Positions 1-7,052 of a DNA stretch of 11,382 nucleotides are shown piece after piece; within the stretch, counting starts at the first letter, position 1, and every line of letters starts with the position of its first letter. Origin of the DNA: 66-474 sp035547895 (GTDB lineage Bacteria > Pseudomonadota > Gammaproteobacteria > Xanthomonadales > Rhodanobacteraceae); contig DASZTT010000001.1 of the NCBI GenBank assembly GCA_035547895.1, positions 1 to 11,382 on the forward strand. The letters run 5' to 3'. The translations under genes and the position numbers were made by a program. The notes under the pieces were generated by a model, which was not told the DNA's origin, did no database searches, and saw nothing but the letters and a program-made list of their open reading frames with translations.

Positions 1-1
1 G

Positions 2-331
2 TGGAACGCCATTCCCGACATCGGCATGCCGGACGAAGCGCACATGGCCCCCGGATCGGCCGTCGAATCCGTCGCCGTCGAGCCGGCGGCATCCGATGTT
101 CCCTCGCCCGGCGTGCCTGCATCGCAGCTCGTCGATGCACCGGTCCACGCGTGGTCGGTGCCCGCCGCGAGCGGCGCGATGCGGCCGTCGATCGGCAGCG
201 GCATGCAAGGCGTCTTGCACGCGGGGGCGGCGCCGCTGGTGGTGCACGTCAACAAACCGCAGGCCGGAACGGCGGCCGCCGAGGCGACGGATCGCGACGA
301 AGCCGCGCCTTCGCCCGAATCGAAGGGCTGA
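2..331 (+). CDS. C-terminal end of an unrecognised Ala/Pro-rich protein (5' truncated)
   Basis: An open frame enters from the left edge in phase with position 2 and ends at a TGA at 329-331, giving 109 visible residues. I do not recognise the family. The segment is rich in Ala, Pro, Val, Ser and Gly, with no cysteine, no clear hydrophobic helix and no catalytic motif, and it ends in a charged tail (DRDEAAPSPESKG). It reads like a disordered linker or tail. The frame is favoured over the two others because its third positions are mostly G or C and its composition is normal, whereas the competing frames are Arg-rich. An internal ATG at 26 exists but has no convincing ribosome binding site, so the protein probably begins outside the window. 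It converges on the minus-strand gene ending at 359, with 27 bp between them and no clear terminator. Confidence 0.6.
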   Translation, partial: WNAIPDIGMPDEAHMAPGSAVESVAVEPAASDVPSPGVPASQLVDAPVHAWSVPAASGAMRPSIGSGMQGVLHAGAAPLVVHVNKPQAGTAAAEATDRDEAAPSPESKG

Positions 332-358
332 TCCGGAAGATCGGCGCGCGGATTGCCG

Positions 359-868
359 TCAGGAGGCGTCTTTCGAACAGTTCGGGCCCAGCCACTTGCC
401 GGACGACTGGCCTTCCATCACGAAGTGGCCGCCCATGTGCGGATCGTCGCCTTCCATCCTGAAAGTGCCGGCGTAGCTCTTGCCGCCGTTGCCGATGTCG
501 CCGTCGATCACGCCGTGGCGCGCGCCGGTGCTGCCGCCGCAGGTAATGTCGGCGTGGAAATGGTCGCCCGACCACTGCGCGTTCCGCGAAGTGCAGCTCT
601 GGTCCTGGCTGAAGTCGGGGTGTTCGTCCTTGGCGGCCTGCTCCGGCGTCAGGCAGTGCTTGTACGTATGCGGCGTACCGAAGTCCGGCATCTTGATGCC
701 GCGCGCTTTCATCTGGGCCCGCACCTCGGGTGGAATCTGGATGCCGCCCTTCACGAAGTGCATCTGGGTGGTGACTTCCCACTGGCCGGGCACGCGGTGC
801 GCTGCCTGCGCGACACAGGGCAGTGCGGCGATGGCGATGACGGCTGCTGAAAGAATGGACTGGCGCAT
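359..868 (-). CDS. Secreted DUF3617 family protein
   Basis: This is a 169-residue protein with an N-terminal signal peptide: MRQSILSA, a hydrophobic core, then a likely signal peptidase I site after AQA at residues 20-22. The mature part starts with a PGQWEVTTQM stretch (27-36). It also has a YKHCLTPEQAAKD segment (70-81) and Gly-rich beta-type sequence near the C-terminus. This arrangement is typical of DUF3617, a family of small periplasmic proteins of unknown function common in Xanthomonadales. The mature chain has four cysteines (72, 92, 110, 164), which could form two disulfides. The ATG start at 866-868 is supported by GGAGG about 9 nt upstream. The gene lies 81 bp downstream of mutS on the same strand and may be co-transcribed with it, though nothing links the functions. 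The family call is from memory of its pattern; the biochemical role is unknown. Confidence 0.75.
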   Translation of the reverse strand: MRQSILSAAVIAIAALPCVAQAAHRVPGQWEVTTQMHFVKGGIQIPPEVRAQMKARGIKMPDFGTPHTYKHCLTPEQAAKDEHPDFSQDQSCTSRNAQWSGDHFHADITCGGSTGARHGVIDGDIGNGGKSYAGTFRMEGDDPHMGGHFVMEGQSSGKWLGPNCSKDAS

Positions 869-949
869 GGTGAATTCCCTCCGGCTGGAATCGCGCGGCG
901 AGCATATGCCTGCGGAAATGCCGCTGCCAGTGCCGCGGACTGCGCAGGC

Positions 950-3553
950 TCAGGGGCCGGATTGCTTCAGCCGGTACAGCGCGTCGAGCGCTTCCTTCGG
1001 TGTCATCGCATCGGGATCGAGCGCGCGCAGCGCGTCGGCCAATGCTTCGAGGCGCGGGTCGGCGCACGGGGCGGCGAACAGGTCGGACTGCGGGGATGCG
1101 GTGCCCTGGGTGGACACCTTGGCCGAATCATTGTTGTGCGCGCCGCGTTCGAGTTCGGCCAGGGTCTGCTTCGCCTCCGCAATCACGGCTTTTGGCAGTC
1201 CTGCGAGCGCGGCCACCTGCAGGCCGAAGCTGCGATTGGCGGGGCCTTCCTTCACCGCGTGCATGAAGACGAGTTGGTCGCCCTGTTTCGCATCGTGGTA
1301 TTCGACCGCATCGAGGTGCACGTTGGCGATCGTCTCGAACTGCGCGGCGAGCGCGGTCAATTCGAAGTAGTGCGTCGCGAACAGCGTGAACGCGCGATTG
1401 ACCGTTGCCAGATGCACGGCCGCCGCGCGCGCCAGCGCCAAGCCGTCGTAGGTCGAGGTGCCGCGTCCGACTTCGTCCATCAGCACCAGCGATTGCGCGG
1501 TCGCGTTGTGCAGGATGTTGGCGGTCTCGCTCATCTCCACCATGAAGGTCGATTGGCCGCGCGCCAGGTCGTCGCCCGCGCCGATGCGGGTGAAGATGCG
1601 GTCAATGCGGCCGACCGTCGCGCGCGCGGCGGGAACATAACTGCCGATGTACGCCAGCAGCACGATCAGCGCGTTCTGGCGCATGTACGTCGACTTGCCG
1701 CCCATGTTCGGGCCCGTGATCACCAGCATCCGGCGAGCGTCATTCAACGCGAGATCGTTGGGTTCGAACGGTTCGCTGCGCACGGCTTCCACCACCGGAT
1801 GCCGGCCGCGTTCGATCGCGATGCAGGCCTCGTCCACCAGTTGCGGGCGCGACCAGTTCAGTGCGTCGGCGCGTTCGGCCAGCGCCGCCAGCACGTCGAG
1901 CTCGGCCAACGACTGCGCGGCCTGTTTCAGCGGCGCCAGCCTTTCGATCAGCGCATCCAGCACGCCGTCGAACAGCGCGCGCTCGCGCATCAACGAACGT
2001 TCCTTCGCGGAAAGCACCTTGTCCTCGAAGGTTTTCAGCTCCTCGGTGATGTAGCGTTCGGCGTTCTTGGTGGTCTGGCGGCGGGTGTAGTGCGCGGGTG
2101 CCTTGTCGGCCTGGGCCTTGCCGAATTCGATGTAGTAGCCGTGCACGCGGTTGTAGCCGACCTTGAGCGTGGCGATGCCGGTGGCGGCGCGTTCGCGCGC
2201 TTCGAGTTCAACGAGGTATTGGTCGGCGTGGGTTGAAAGCCGGCGCAATTCGTCGAGTTCGGCATCGTAGCCCTCGGCGATCGCGCCGCCTTCACGCAGC
2301 AGCGCGGGCGGGCGTTCCACGATTGCGGCCTGCAGCAAGTTGACCGTATCGTTGTGCTCGCCAAGCCGTTCGAGCAATTCGTGCAGCAGCGGCGAATCAA
2401 GCCGAGCCAGCGTCGAGCGCAAATCCGGCGCGGCGGCAAGCCCGTCGCGCAACGTCGCAAGATCGCGCGGGCGGGCCGAGCGCAGTGCCACGCGCGCGAG
2501 GATGCGTTCGAGGTCTCCGATCGCGCGCAGCCTGTCGCGCAACTCGGGAAGTGCGTCGGATTCGATCAACGCCGCCAGCGCCTGGTGGCGCAGCCGCAAC
2601 ACCGTGTGGTTGCGCAGCGGCCGGTGCAGCCAGCGCCGCAGCGCGCGCGCACCCATCGGCGTGATCGTGGAGTCGAGTACGCCGAGCAGGGTGTAGCGCG
2701 TATCGCCGCTCGGGTGCGTGTCGAGTTCGAGATTTCGGCGGGTGGCCGCATCCATCGCCACGGTCTCGTCGGCCGATTCGACCGCGAGGCCGGTCAGGTG
2801 CGGCAGCGCCGCTTTCTGGGTTTCCTGCAGATAGCCGAGCAGGCAACCGGCCGCCGCGACGGCCAGCGGCAGGCCATCGGCACCGAAGCCGGAAAGATCG
2901 CGGGTGCCGAAGAACCGCGTCAATTCGCGGCGCGCACTGGTTTCATCGAAGTGCCACGGCGGACGTTTGCGCAAGCCGTTCAATGCCGCGACCGCGGAAG
3001 GCCACGCCGCGTCGTCGCAGACCAGCGTTTCGGCCGGCGCAAGGCGCGCGAGTTCGGCGGCCAGCGCGTCGGCGTCGGCCACTTCGCTCAAAAGAAAGCG
3101 TCCGCCCGCCAGATCGACCCACGCAAGCCCGAATCCCGATGGCCCTGCCGCGATCGCCAGCAGCAGGTTGTCGCGGCGTTCCGGCAGCAGCGCCTCGTCG
3201 GTGAGCGTGCCCGGCGTGACCACGCGCACCACCTTGCGGTCCATCGGTCCCTTGCCGTTGGGATCGCCGATCTGTTCGCAGATGGCCGCCGATTCGCCCG
3301 CGCGCACCAGCTTCGCGAGGTAGGATTCGACCGCGTGATACGGCACGCCCGCCATCGGGATCGGCGCGCCGGCTGATTCGCCGCGCTGGGTCAGCGTGAT
3401 GTCCAGAAGCCGTGCGGCCTTGCGGGCGTCGTCGTAGAACAGCTCGTAGAAATCGCCCATCCGGAACAACAGCAAGGTCTCCGGGTATTCCGCCTTGGCG
3501 GCGAAGTACTGGCGCATCAGCGGCGTGTGGCGGGCGAGGTCGGCCTGGTCCAT
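950..3553 (-). CDS. mutS: DNA mismatch repair protein MutS
   Basis: MutS recognises mispaired and looped bases in new DNA and, with ATP, recruits MutL to start repair. The start at 3553 gives 867 residues and puts the key residues at E. coli numbers. The mismatch-binding Phe-Tyr-Glu is at 35-37 in MGDFYELFYDDA, one position short of E. coli. Walker A GPNMGGKST is at 614-622 with its lysine at 620, Walker B is DEVGRGTST with D693 and E694, and the THYFEL histidine is 728. Near the C-terminus QSDLF (822-826) resembles a beta-clamp binding motif. The protein ends with the DPDAMTPKEALDALYRLK tetramerisation helix region. The frame stays open upstream to 3646, but those 31 residues are not MutS-like. 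No strong ribosome binding site precedes 3553, so the start rests on alignment with the family. The gene diverges from phoB and looks intact. Confidence 0.97.
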   Translation of the reverse strand: MDQADLARHTPLMRQYFAAKAEYPETLLLFRMGDFYELFYDDARKAARLLDITLTQRGESAGAPIPMAGVPYHAVESYLAKLVRAGESAAICEQIGDPNGKGPMDRKVVRVVTPGTLTDEALLPERRDNLLLAIAAGPSGFGLAWVDLAGGRFLLSEVADADALAAELARLAPAETLVCDDAAWPSAVAALNGLRKRPPWHFDETSARRELTRFFGTRDLSGFGADGLPLAVAAAGCLLGYLQETQKAALPHLTGLAVESADETVAMDAATRRNLELDTHPSGDTRYTLLGVLDSTITPMGARALRRWLHRPLRNHTVLRLRHQALAALIESDALPELRDRLRAIGDLERILARVALRSARPRDLATLRDGLAAAPDLRSTLARLDSPLLHELLERLGEHNDTVNLLQAAIVERPPALLREGGAIAEGYDAELDELRRLSTHADQYLVELEARERAATGIATLKVGYNRVHGYYIEFGKAQADKAPAHYTRRQTTKNAERYITEELKTFEDKVLSAKERSLMRERALFDGVLDALIERLAPLKQAAQSLAELDVLAALAERADALNWSRPQLVDEACIAIERGRHPVVEAVRSEPFEPNDLALNDARRMLVITGPNMGGKSTYMRQNALIVLLAYIGSYVPAARATVGRIDRIFTRIGAGDDLARGQSTFMVEMSETANILHNATAQSLVLMDEVGRGTSTYDGLALARAAAVHLATVNRAFTLFATHYFELTALAAQFETIANVHLDAVEYHDAKQGDQLVFMHAVKEGPANRSFGLQVAALAGLPKAVIAEAKQTLAELERGAHNNDSAKVSTQGTASPQSDLFAAPCADPRLEALADALRALDPDAMTPKEALDALYRLKQSGP

Positions 3554-3613
3554 TTCGGGCGTGGCGGGTCGTGGCAAGCGCGCAGTGTCGCATGCGCGGG
3601 CACCCGGCCCAAG

Positions 3614-3647
3614 TTGTAACGAGACTGTCATGTTGCGCCGCTGCAAT
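3614..3647 (+). promoter_or_regulatory. Pho box and candidate -10 in front of phoB
   Basis: Two 7-mers, TTGTAAC (3614-3620) and CTGTCAT (3625-3631), are separated by 4 nt. This is the 18-bp direct-repeat form of the enterobacterial Pho box. The second matches the CTGTCAT consensus fully and the first at four of seven positions. Ten nucleotides later a TGCAAT hexamer (3642-3647) can serve as the -10. That is the same 10-nt spacing as in E. coli phoA and as in the pst promoter in this window. An alternative -10, AATAAT at 3645-3650, is closer to consensus but spaced 13 nt. The layout predicts autoregulation of phoBR by PhoB and a leader of roughly 25 nt. Confidence 0.65.
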
Positions 3648-3679
3648 AATCACGTCACGTGCCCGACACGGAACCCGAG

Positions 3680-4369
3680 ATGCACAAACGCATTCTGGTC
3701 GTCGAAGACGAAGCCTCGATCCGCGACATGGTGGCGTTCGCCTTGCGCAAGGCCGACATGGAGGTGATCCACGCCGCGGACGCGCGCGCCGCGCTGTCGG
3801 CTATCAGCGATACGCCGCCCGACCTGATCCTGCTGGACTGGATGTTGCCCGGCATGACCGGCCTGGAATTGGCGCGCCGCCTGCGCGCCGAGGAACGCAC
3901 CAACGAGGTGCCGATCATCATGCTGACCGCACGCGGCGAGGAGATGGACCGCGTCAGCGGCCTCGAAGCCGGCGTGGATGATTATGTGGTCAAGCCGTTT
4001 TCGACGCGCGAGTTGATCGCGCGGATCAAGGCGGTGCTGCGGCGAACCCAGGCCGACGGCGGCACGGGTTCGATCGAGAGCGGCGGCTTGCGGATCGATG
4101 GCCCGGCGCACCGCGTCTACGCGGGCGACACGCAGATCGAGATCGGTCCGACCGAATACCGGCTGCTGCATTTCTTCATGAGCCATGCCGAACGTGCCTA
4201 CTCGCGCGCGCAACTGCTGGACCAGGTATGGGGCGGCAGCGTGTATGTCGAGGAGCGCACGGTGGACGTGCATATCCGCCGCCTGCGCAAGACGCTGGAG
4301 CCGTTCGGACTGGACGGACTGATCCAGACGGTGCGCGGCACCGGTTATCGGTTTTCCACTTCACCATGA
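3680..4369 (+). CDS. phoB: Phosphate regulon response regulator PhoB
   Basis: PhoB is the cytoplasmic transcription factor that, once phosphorylated by PhoR, binds Pho boxes and activates phosphate-starvation genes. From the ATG at 3680 it has 229 residues, the length of E. coli PhoB. The receiver domain (about 1-120) shows the acidic pair D10/E11, phospho-acceptor D53 in LLDWMLPG, T83 and K105 in VVKPF. The C-terminal winged-helix domain (about 128-229) carries TVDVHIRRLRK (194-204) as recognition helix and ends in TVRGTGYRF. A GTG at 3659 would add seven residues but is very near the predicted transcription start, while ATG 3680 has GGAA 6-7 nt upstream and matches the family N-terminus. 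Its TGA overlaps the phoR ATG (ATGA), implying translational coupling. A Pho box lies just upstream. Confidence 0.97.
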   Translation: MHKRILVVEDEASIRDMVAFALRKADMEVIHAADARAALSAISDTPPDLILLDWMLPGMTGLELARRLRAEERTNEVPIIMLTARGEEMDRVSGLEAGVDDYVVKPFSTRELIARIKAVLRRTQADGGTGSIESGGLRIDGPAHRVYAGDTQIEIGPTEYRLLHFFMSHAERAYSRAQLLDQVWGGSVYVEERTVDVHIRRLRKTLEPFGLDGLIQTVRGTGYRFSTSP

Positions 4370-5406
4370 ATGCCGATCGCGCGCGCGCGCGGCGTCTCGC
4401 GGCGCAACTGAGCGACCTGCGCACGGTGGCGTGCGCCTCGCGGGACGCGCTGGTCCTGTTGGATCCGGACGACCACGTGCGCTGGTGCAATCCGGCCGCG
4501 CAGCGCCTGCTGGGCGTCGCATGGCCGCGTGATCGCGGCCAGCCGCTGACCGCGCGGTTCGGCGAAGGCGAGGCCGGCGTGTGGTTGCGGACCGGGCAGG
4601 GCGATGGCGACGACGTGGCGTCACCCGTCGATGCCTCGGTGCGGCTGGAATTGAACCTCATTCCCTATGGCGAACATCGCCGCCTGCTGATCGCGCGCGA
4701 CATCAGCCGCGTGACGAAGCTGGAACAGGTGCGCCGCGATTTCGTTGCCAACGTTTCGCACGAACTGCGCACGCCGCTGACGGTGATCCACGGCTACCTG
4801 GAATTGCTCGATCCCGAGGACGTGCCGGCGCTGGCGCCAGTGCTCCATGAAATGCGCACGCAGTCGCAGCGCATGCGGCAGATCGTCGAGGACCTGCTGG
4901 AACTGTCGCGCCTGGAGATGCAGCAGCACATACCCGAAGAGCGCGTGGAAATGACTCCGCTGCTGGAATCGCTGAGCCGCGAAGCGGAAGCCTTGAGCCA
5001 CGGCAAACATCGGGTTGCGGTCGAAGATCAGGGCCATGTGGATCTGCTGGGTTCACCCAAGGATCTGCACAGCGCGTTTTCGAACCTGGTTAGCAACGCG
5101 GTGCGCTATACACCCGAGGGCGGCAGCATCACGATCCGCTGGCGGCGCACGCCGGCCGGCGCCGAGTATTCGGTCAAGGACACCGGTTACGGGATTCCCG
5201 CCGACCACCTCTCGCGGTTGACCGAACGGTTCTATCGCGTATCGTCCAGTCGCTCGCGTGCGACCGGCGGAACGGGGCTCGGCCTGTCCATCGTCAAGCA
5301 CGTGCTGAACCTGCACGACGCGCAGTTGCGCATCGAAAGCGAGCCTGGCGAGGGCTCGACATTCACTTGTGTGTTCGGCAACGCGCGGCTGCTGGAGCTG
5401 GAGTAG
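4366..5406 (+). CDS. phoR: Phosphate regulon sensor histidine kinase PhoR lacking a membrane anchor
   Basis: PhoR phosphorylates PhoB when phosphate is scarce and dephosphorylates it when the Pst-PhoU complex signals plenty. This protein has 346 residues. A PAS-like domain covers about 20-115 (DALVLLDPDDHVRWCNPAAQ). The dimerisation/phosphotransfer domain has NVSHELRTPLT with phospho-accepting H132. The ATPase domain has an N box with N240 and N244, G1 DTGYGIP (272-278) and G2 GGTGLGLSIVKH (301-312). Sequence similarity to E. coli PhoR runs from the pre-PAS helix to the C-terminus, but E. coli PhoR is 431 residues with two N-terminal membrane helices, and these are missing here. Nothing in the first 40 residues is hydrophobic enough to cross a membrane. 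The reading frame upstream lies inside intact phoB and encodes no such helix either. The start is the ATG overlapping the phoB stop. The protein is probably cytosolic unless held at the membrane by partners. Confidence 0.94.
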   Translation: MNADRARARRLAAQLSDLRTVACASRDALVLLDPDDHVRWCNPAAQRLLGVAWPRDRGQPLTARFGEGEAGVWLRTGQGDGDDVASPVDASVRLELNLIPYGEHRRLLIARDISRVTKLEQVRRDFVANVSHELRTPLTVIHGYLELLDPEDVPALAPVLHEMRTQSQRMRQIVEDLLELSRLEMQQHIPEERVEMTPLLESLSREAEALSHGKHRVAVEDQGHVDLLGSPKDLHSAFSNLVSNAVRYTPEGGSITIRWRRTPAGAEYSVKDTGYGIPADHLSRLTERFYRVSSSRSRATGGTGLGLSIVKHVLNLHDAQLRIESEPGEGSTFTCVFGNARLLELE

Positions 5407-5561
5407 TGCGGTAACGGTTGCATGCTCGCCGCGCAGCGCCATCCGACTCGCTCGTTCCGTGGACCGGCTTCGTTGTCCGCGGTGGCATTTCGCTGATCAA
5501 CCGGAACAGGCGGCTGTGCAAGCGCAGTCGCTTCGTTTGATTCGGCTGCACGATCCTCGCC

Positions 5562-5590
5562 AAAAAAAGCGGCGGACTTTCGCCCGCCGC
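5562..5590 (-). terminator. Rho-independent terminator of the porin gene
   Basis: Read on the minus strand, a 7-bp GC-only stem (GCGGCGG with CCGCCGC, loop GCGAAAGT) is followed directly by seven T residues at 5568-5562. This is a canonical intrinsic terminator about 95 bp after the porin stop codon. On the plus strand the stem has no T run after it, so it should not efficiently end phoBR transcription. The rest of the 278-bp phoR-porin gap (5407-5561) shows no gene or site I can support. Confidence 0.85.
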
Positions 5591-5635
5591 CAACGCTGGA
5601 GCTGTCAGGATCGGAACGTCCTGGTCAGGATCTGG

Positions 5636-5672
5636 ATCCCGGCTCGGTGCACATCCCTGTGCTGGCCGGGAT
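5636..5672 (-). repeat. Inverted repeat just after the porin stop codon
   Basis: An 8-bp outer stem (ATCCCGGC at 5636-5643 with GCCGGGAT at 5665-5672) encloses an inner 5-bp stem (GCACA at 5649-5653 with TGTGC at 5658-5662) around a TCCC loop. It starts 12 bp after the porin stop and has no T run on either strand. It is more likely a 3'-end RNA structure or a small dispersed palindrome than a terminator. The neighbouring 9-mer GTCAGGATC occurs twice, at 5604-5612 and 5624-5632, 20 bp apart. Confidence 0.5.
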
Positions 5673-5684
5673 TCCGGCATCCTG

Positions 5685-6848
5685 TCAGAACTTGACTTCG
5701 CCCCACGCACCGATCTCGCGGGTGTGGACGTCGGTGGTGGTGTCGTTGCGCAACTTTTCGTCCTTGTAGGCGATCGCCACCCGCACGCCCTTGGTGACCG
5801 GGAAGGCCACGCCCGCATTCCAGTAGGTGTCCTTGAGCGACGGATCGATGTCCTTGCTGAGCTTGACCTGGTCGTAGCGCGCGAACACCGAAGCGGACGT
5901 GAAGTCGTAGCTGCCCCACACCGAATAGCCTGACGCCGTATCGGTGGCTGGCGTGGTGACGTTCTTCCAGTTGTCGGCCTTGAACCACTCTGCGCCGAGG
6001 CGCAGGCCGTCGCGGTTCCACGCGGCCATCGCGTCGTAGCGGCGCGCGCTGTGCAGGGTGGAAACGGTTTGCGTGTCCTTGCCGAGATCGCCGTCGTAGG
6101 CGCCGACCGCGAACATCAGGCCTTTCACCGGCTGCAGGCCGACGCGGCCTTCGAAGTCGACGTGATCGGAGCGCGAGGGATTCTTGTAGCCGCCGCCGTT
6201 CACCGCCGACACTTGGTAATTGAAGATGCCGTTGTCCCCCAGCAGGTGCAGGCCCCAGTCCGCGGAGTTGCCGAGCTTCTCCCTGTCGACCAGCGTGTTC
6301 TCGACGAAGCGGTAGCCGTACCAGTCTTCGACGAAGGGAATCCACGCCATGTTGGCCGAACCAACGCGCAGCGTGGCGAGCTTGGAGAACGCACCCTGCA
6401 GGTAGGCCTTCTTGACGAACAGCTGGGTTTCGCCGGTCACGCTGGTGTAGTTGAAATCGGTGGTCAGGTCGGCCGACCAAATGTCATTGAACTGGTGGTC
6501 GATCGAAAGATAGAAGCGCTTGACGTCGAGGCCGGTACCGGACGAGTCGGTTTTGGTGCCGTTGCTGGTCTGGTCGATGTTGGTGAAATCGACGTACATG
6601 GTGCCGCTGACCTTGGTGTTGTCGGCCCATGCGGCAAGCGTGTTGGAGGGGGCGGGTGCTTGCGCCTGGGCCTGGGCTTGCGCCTGCTGCTTCTGCTCGA
6701 GTTCGTTGACTTTGGTCTGCAGTGTCGCCAATTGCGCGCGCAGCTGCGCCAGGTCGTTGGAATCGTCGCCGGCCGTTTGCGCCTGCGCGCCGAGGCTGGC
6801 GAGGGTCAGTCCGGCGGCGGCAGCCGCCGCGAGCATCTTGATACGCAC
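5685..6848 (-). CDS. Phosphate-selective outer-membrane porin, OprO/OprP type
   Basis: This is a 387-residue outer-membrane channel, probably trimeric, that would admit phosphate to the periplasm during starvation. A signal peptide (1-23) ends in AQA. A short coiled coil follows (about 31-55, LAQLRAQLATLQTKVNELEQ), then a Gln/Ala-Pro/Ala linker (55-68). The beta-barrel alternates aromatic and polar residues and ends in phenylalanine (GEVKF), the usual outer-membrane insertion signal. The layout fits the OprO/OprP family, although classic OprP is longer (about 440 residues), and I cannot verify its phosphate-binding arginine and lysine residues. The start is a GTG at 6848 with AAGGAG six nucleotides upstream; an ATG four codons later is the alternative. 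Specificity is inferred mainly from context: divergence from pstS, a Pho-box array in front, and phoBR nearby. A general porin is possible. Confidence 0.82.
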   Translation of the reverse strand: MRIKMLAAAAAAGLTLASLGAQAQTAGDDSNDLAQLRAQLATLQTKVNELEQKQQAQAQAQAQAPAPSNTLAAWADNTKVSGTMYVDFTNIDQTSNGTKTDSSGTGLDVKRFYLSIDHQFNDIWSADLTTDFNYTSVTGETQLFVKKAYLQGAFSKLATLRVGSANMAWIPFVEDWYGYRFVENTLVDREKLGNSADWGLHLLGDNGIFNYQVSAVNGGGYKNPSRSDHVDFEGRVGLQPVKGLMFAVGAYDGDLGKDTQTVSTLHSARRYDAMAAWNRDGLRLGAEWFKADNWKNVTTPATDTASGYSVWGSYDFTSASVFARYDQVKLSKDIDPSLKDTYWNAGVAFPVTKGVRVAIAYKDEKLRNDTTTDVHTREIGAWGEVKF

Positions 6849-6887
6849 ACAGTTCTCCTTGGATGGGGTTGGGATGCAACGCGGCGA

Positions 6888-6943
6888 AAGATGCGCGGCC
6901 CGGGTTACGGAGATTTGGCAGCGGTGTGACGGTTCGATGACAC
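6888..6943 (-). promoter_or_regulatory. Four-unit Pho-box array and -10 of the porin promoter
   Basis: On the minus strand four 7-mers recur every 11 nt: GTGTCAT (6943-6937), CCGTCAC (6932-6926), CTGCCAA (6921-6915) and CCGTAAC (6910-6904). They match CTGTCAT at six, five, five and four of seven positions. The hexamer CATCTT (6893-6888) starts exactly 10 nt after the last unit and keeps the key A and final T of a -10. This fits a class of promoter in which PhoB replaces the -35 contact. The resulting leader would be about 30 nt, containing the AAGGAG that precedes the GTG start. Confidence 0.65.
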
Positions 6944-6960
6944 GAGCGCGCACCAGGTCG

Positions 6961-7016
6961 CTGTCATCTGCCTGAAACATTTCTCTCATCGAACGGCAAC
7001 ACGCGGGCTTTGCAAT
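6961..7016 (+). promoter_or_regulatory. Four-unit Pho-box array and -10 of the pst operon promoter
   Basis: Four 7-mers with 4-nt spacers run toward pstS: CTGTCAT (6961-6967), CTGAAAC (6972-6978), CTCTCAT (6983-6989) and a weak CGGCAAC (6994-7000). The first is a perfect consensus match and the third matches six of seven positions. TGCAAT (7011-7016) follows the fourth unit by exactly 10 nt, identical in sequence and spacing to the candidate -10 of phoB. Transcription would start near 7023, leaving a leader of about 30 nt before the pstS GTG. The array begins 17 bp from the oppositely facing porin array. Confidence 0.7.
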
Positions 7017-7052
7017 GTGCGCAGTCAACCACCACGCACTCAGGAGACTCGC

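Noticed and set aside
1..462. Arg-rich open frame starting at the first base
   Set aside because: The extreme Arg content and conflict with the phase-2 frame and with the 3' end of the DUF3617 gene mark it as a shadow.
249..1067. Long minus-strand frame overlapping the DUF3617 gene and the mutS end
   Set aside because: It is Arg-rich and out of frame with two genes that have clear family features.
3554..3646. Upstream extension of MutS by 31 residues
   Set aside because: The extra residues have no family match, there is no ribosome site at the non-ATG start, and the shorter form reproduces E. coli numbering for Walker A, Walker B and His728.
3651..3661. CACGTCACGTG palindrome-like string upstream of phoB as an operator
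   Set aside because: It is short, overlaps the predicted transcription start region and the GTG at 3659, and no matching copy occurs at the other Pho promoters.
5407..5561. Possible small gene between phoR and the porin terminator
   Set aside because: The open frames here are short, conflict with each other, lack ribosome sites and resemble nothing recognisable.
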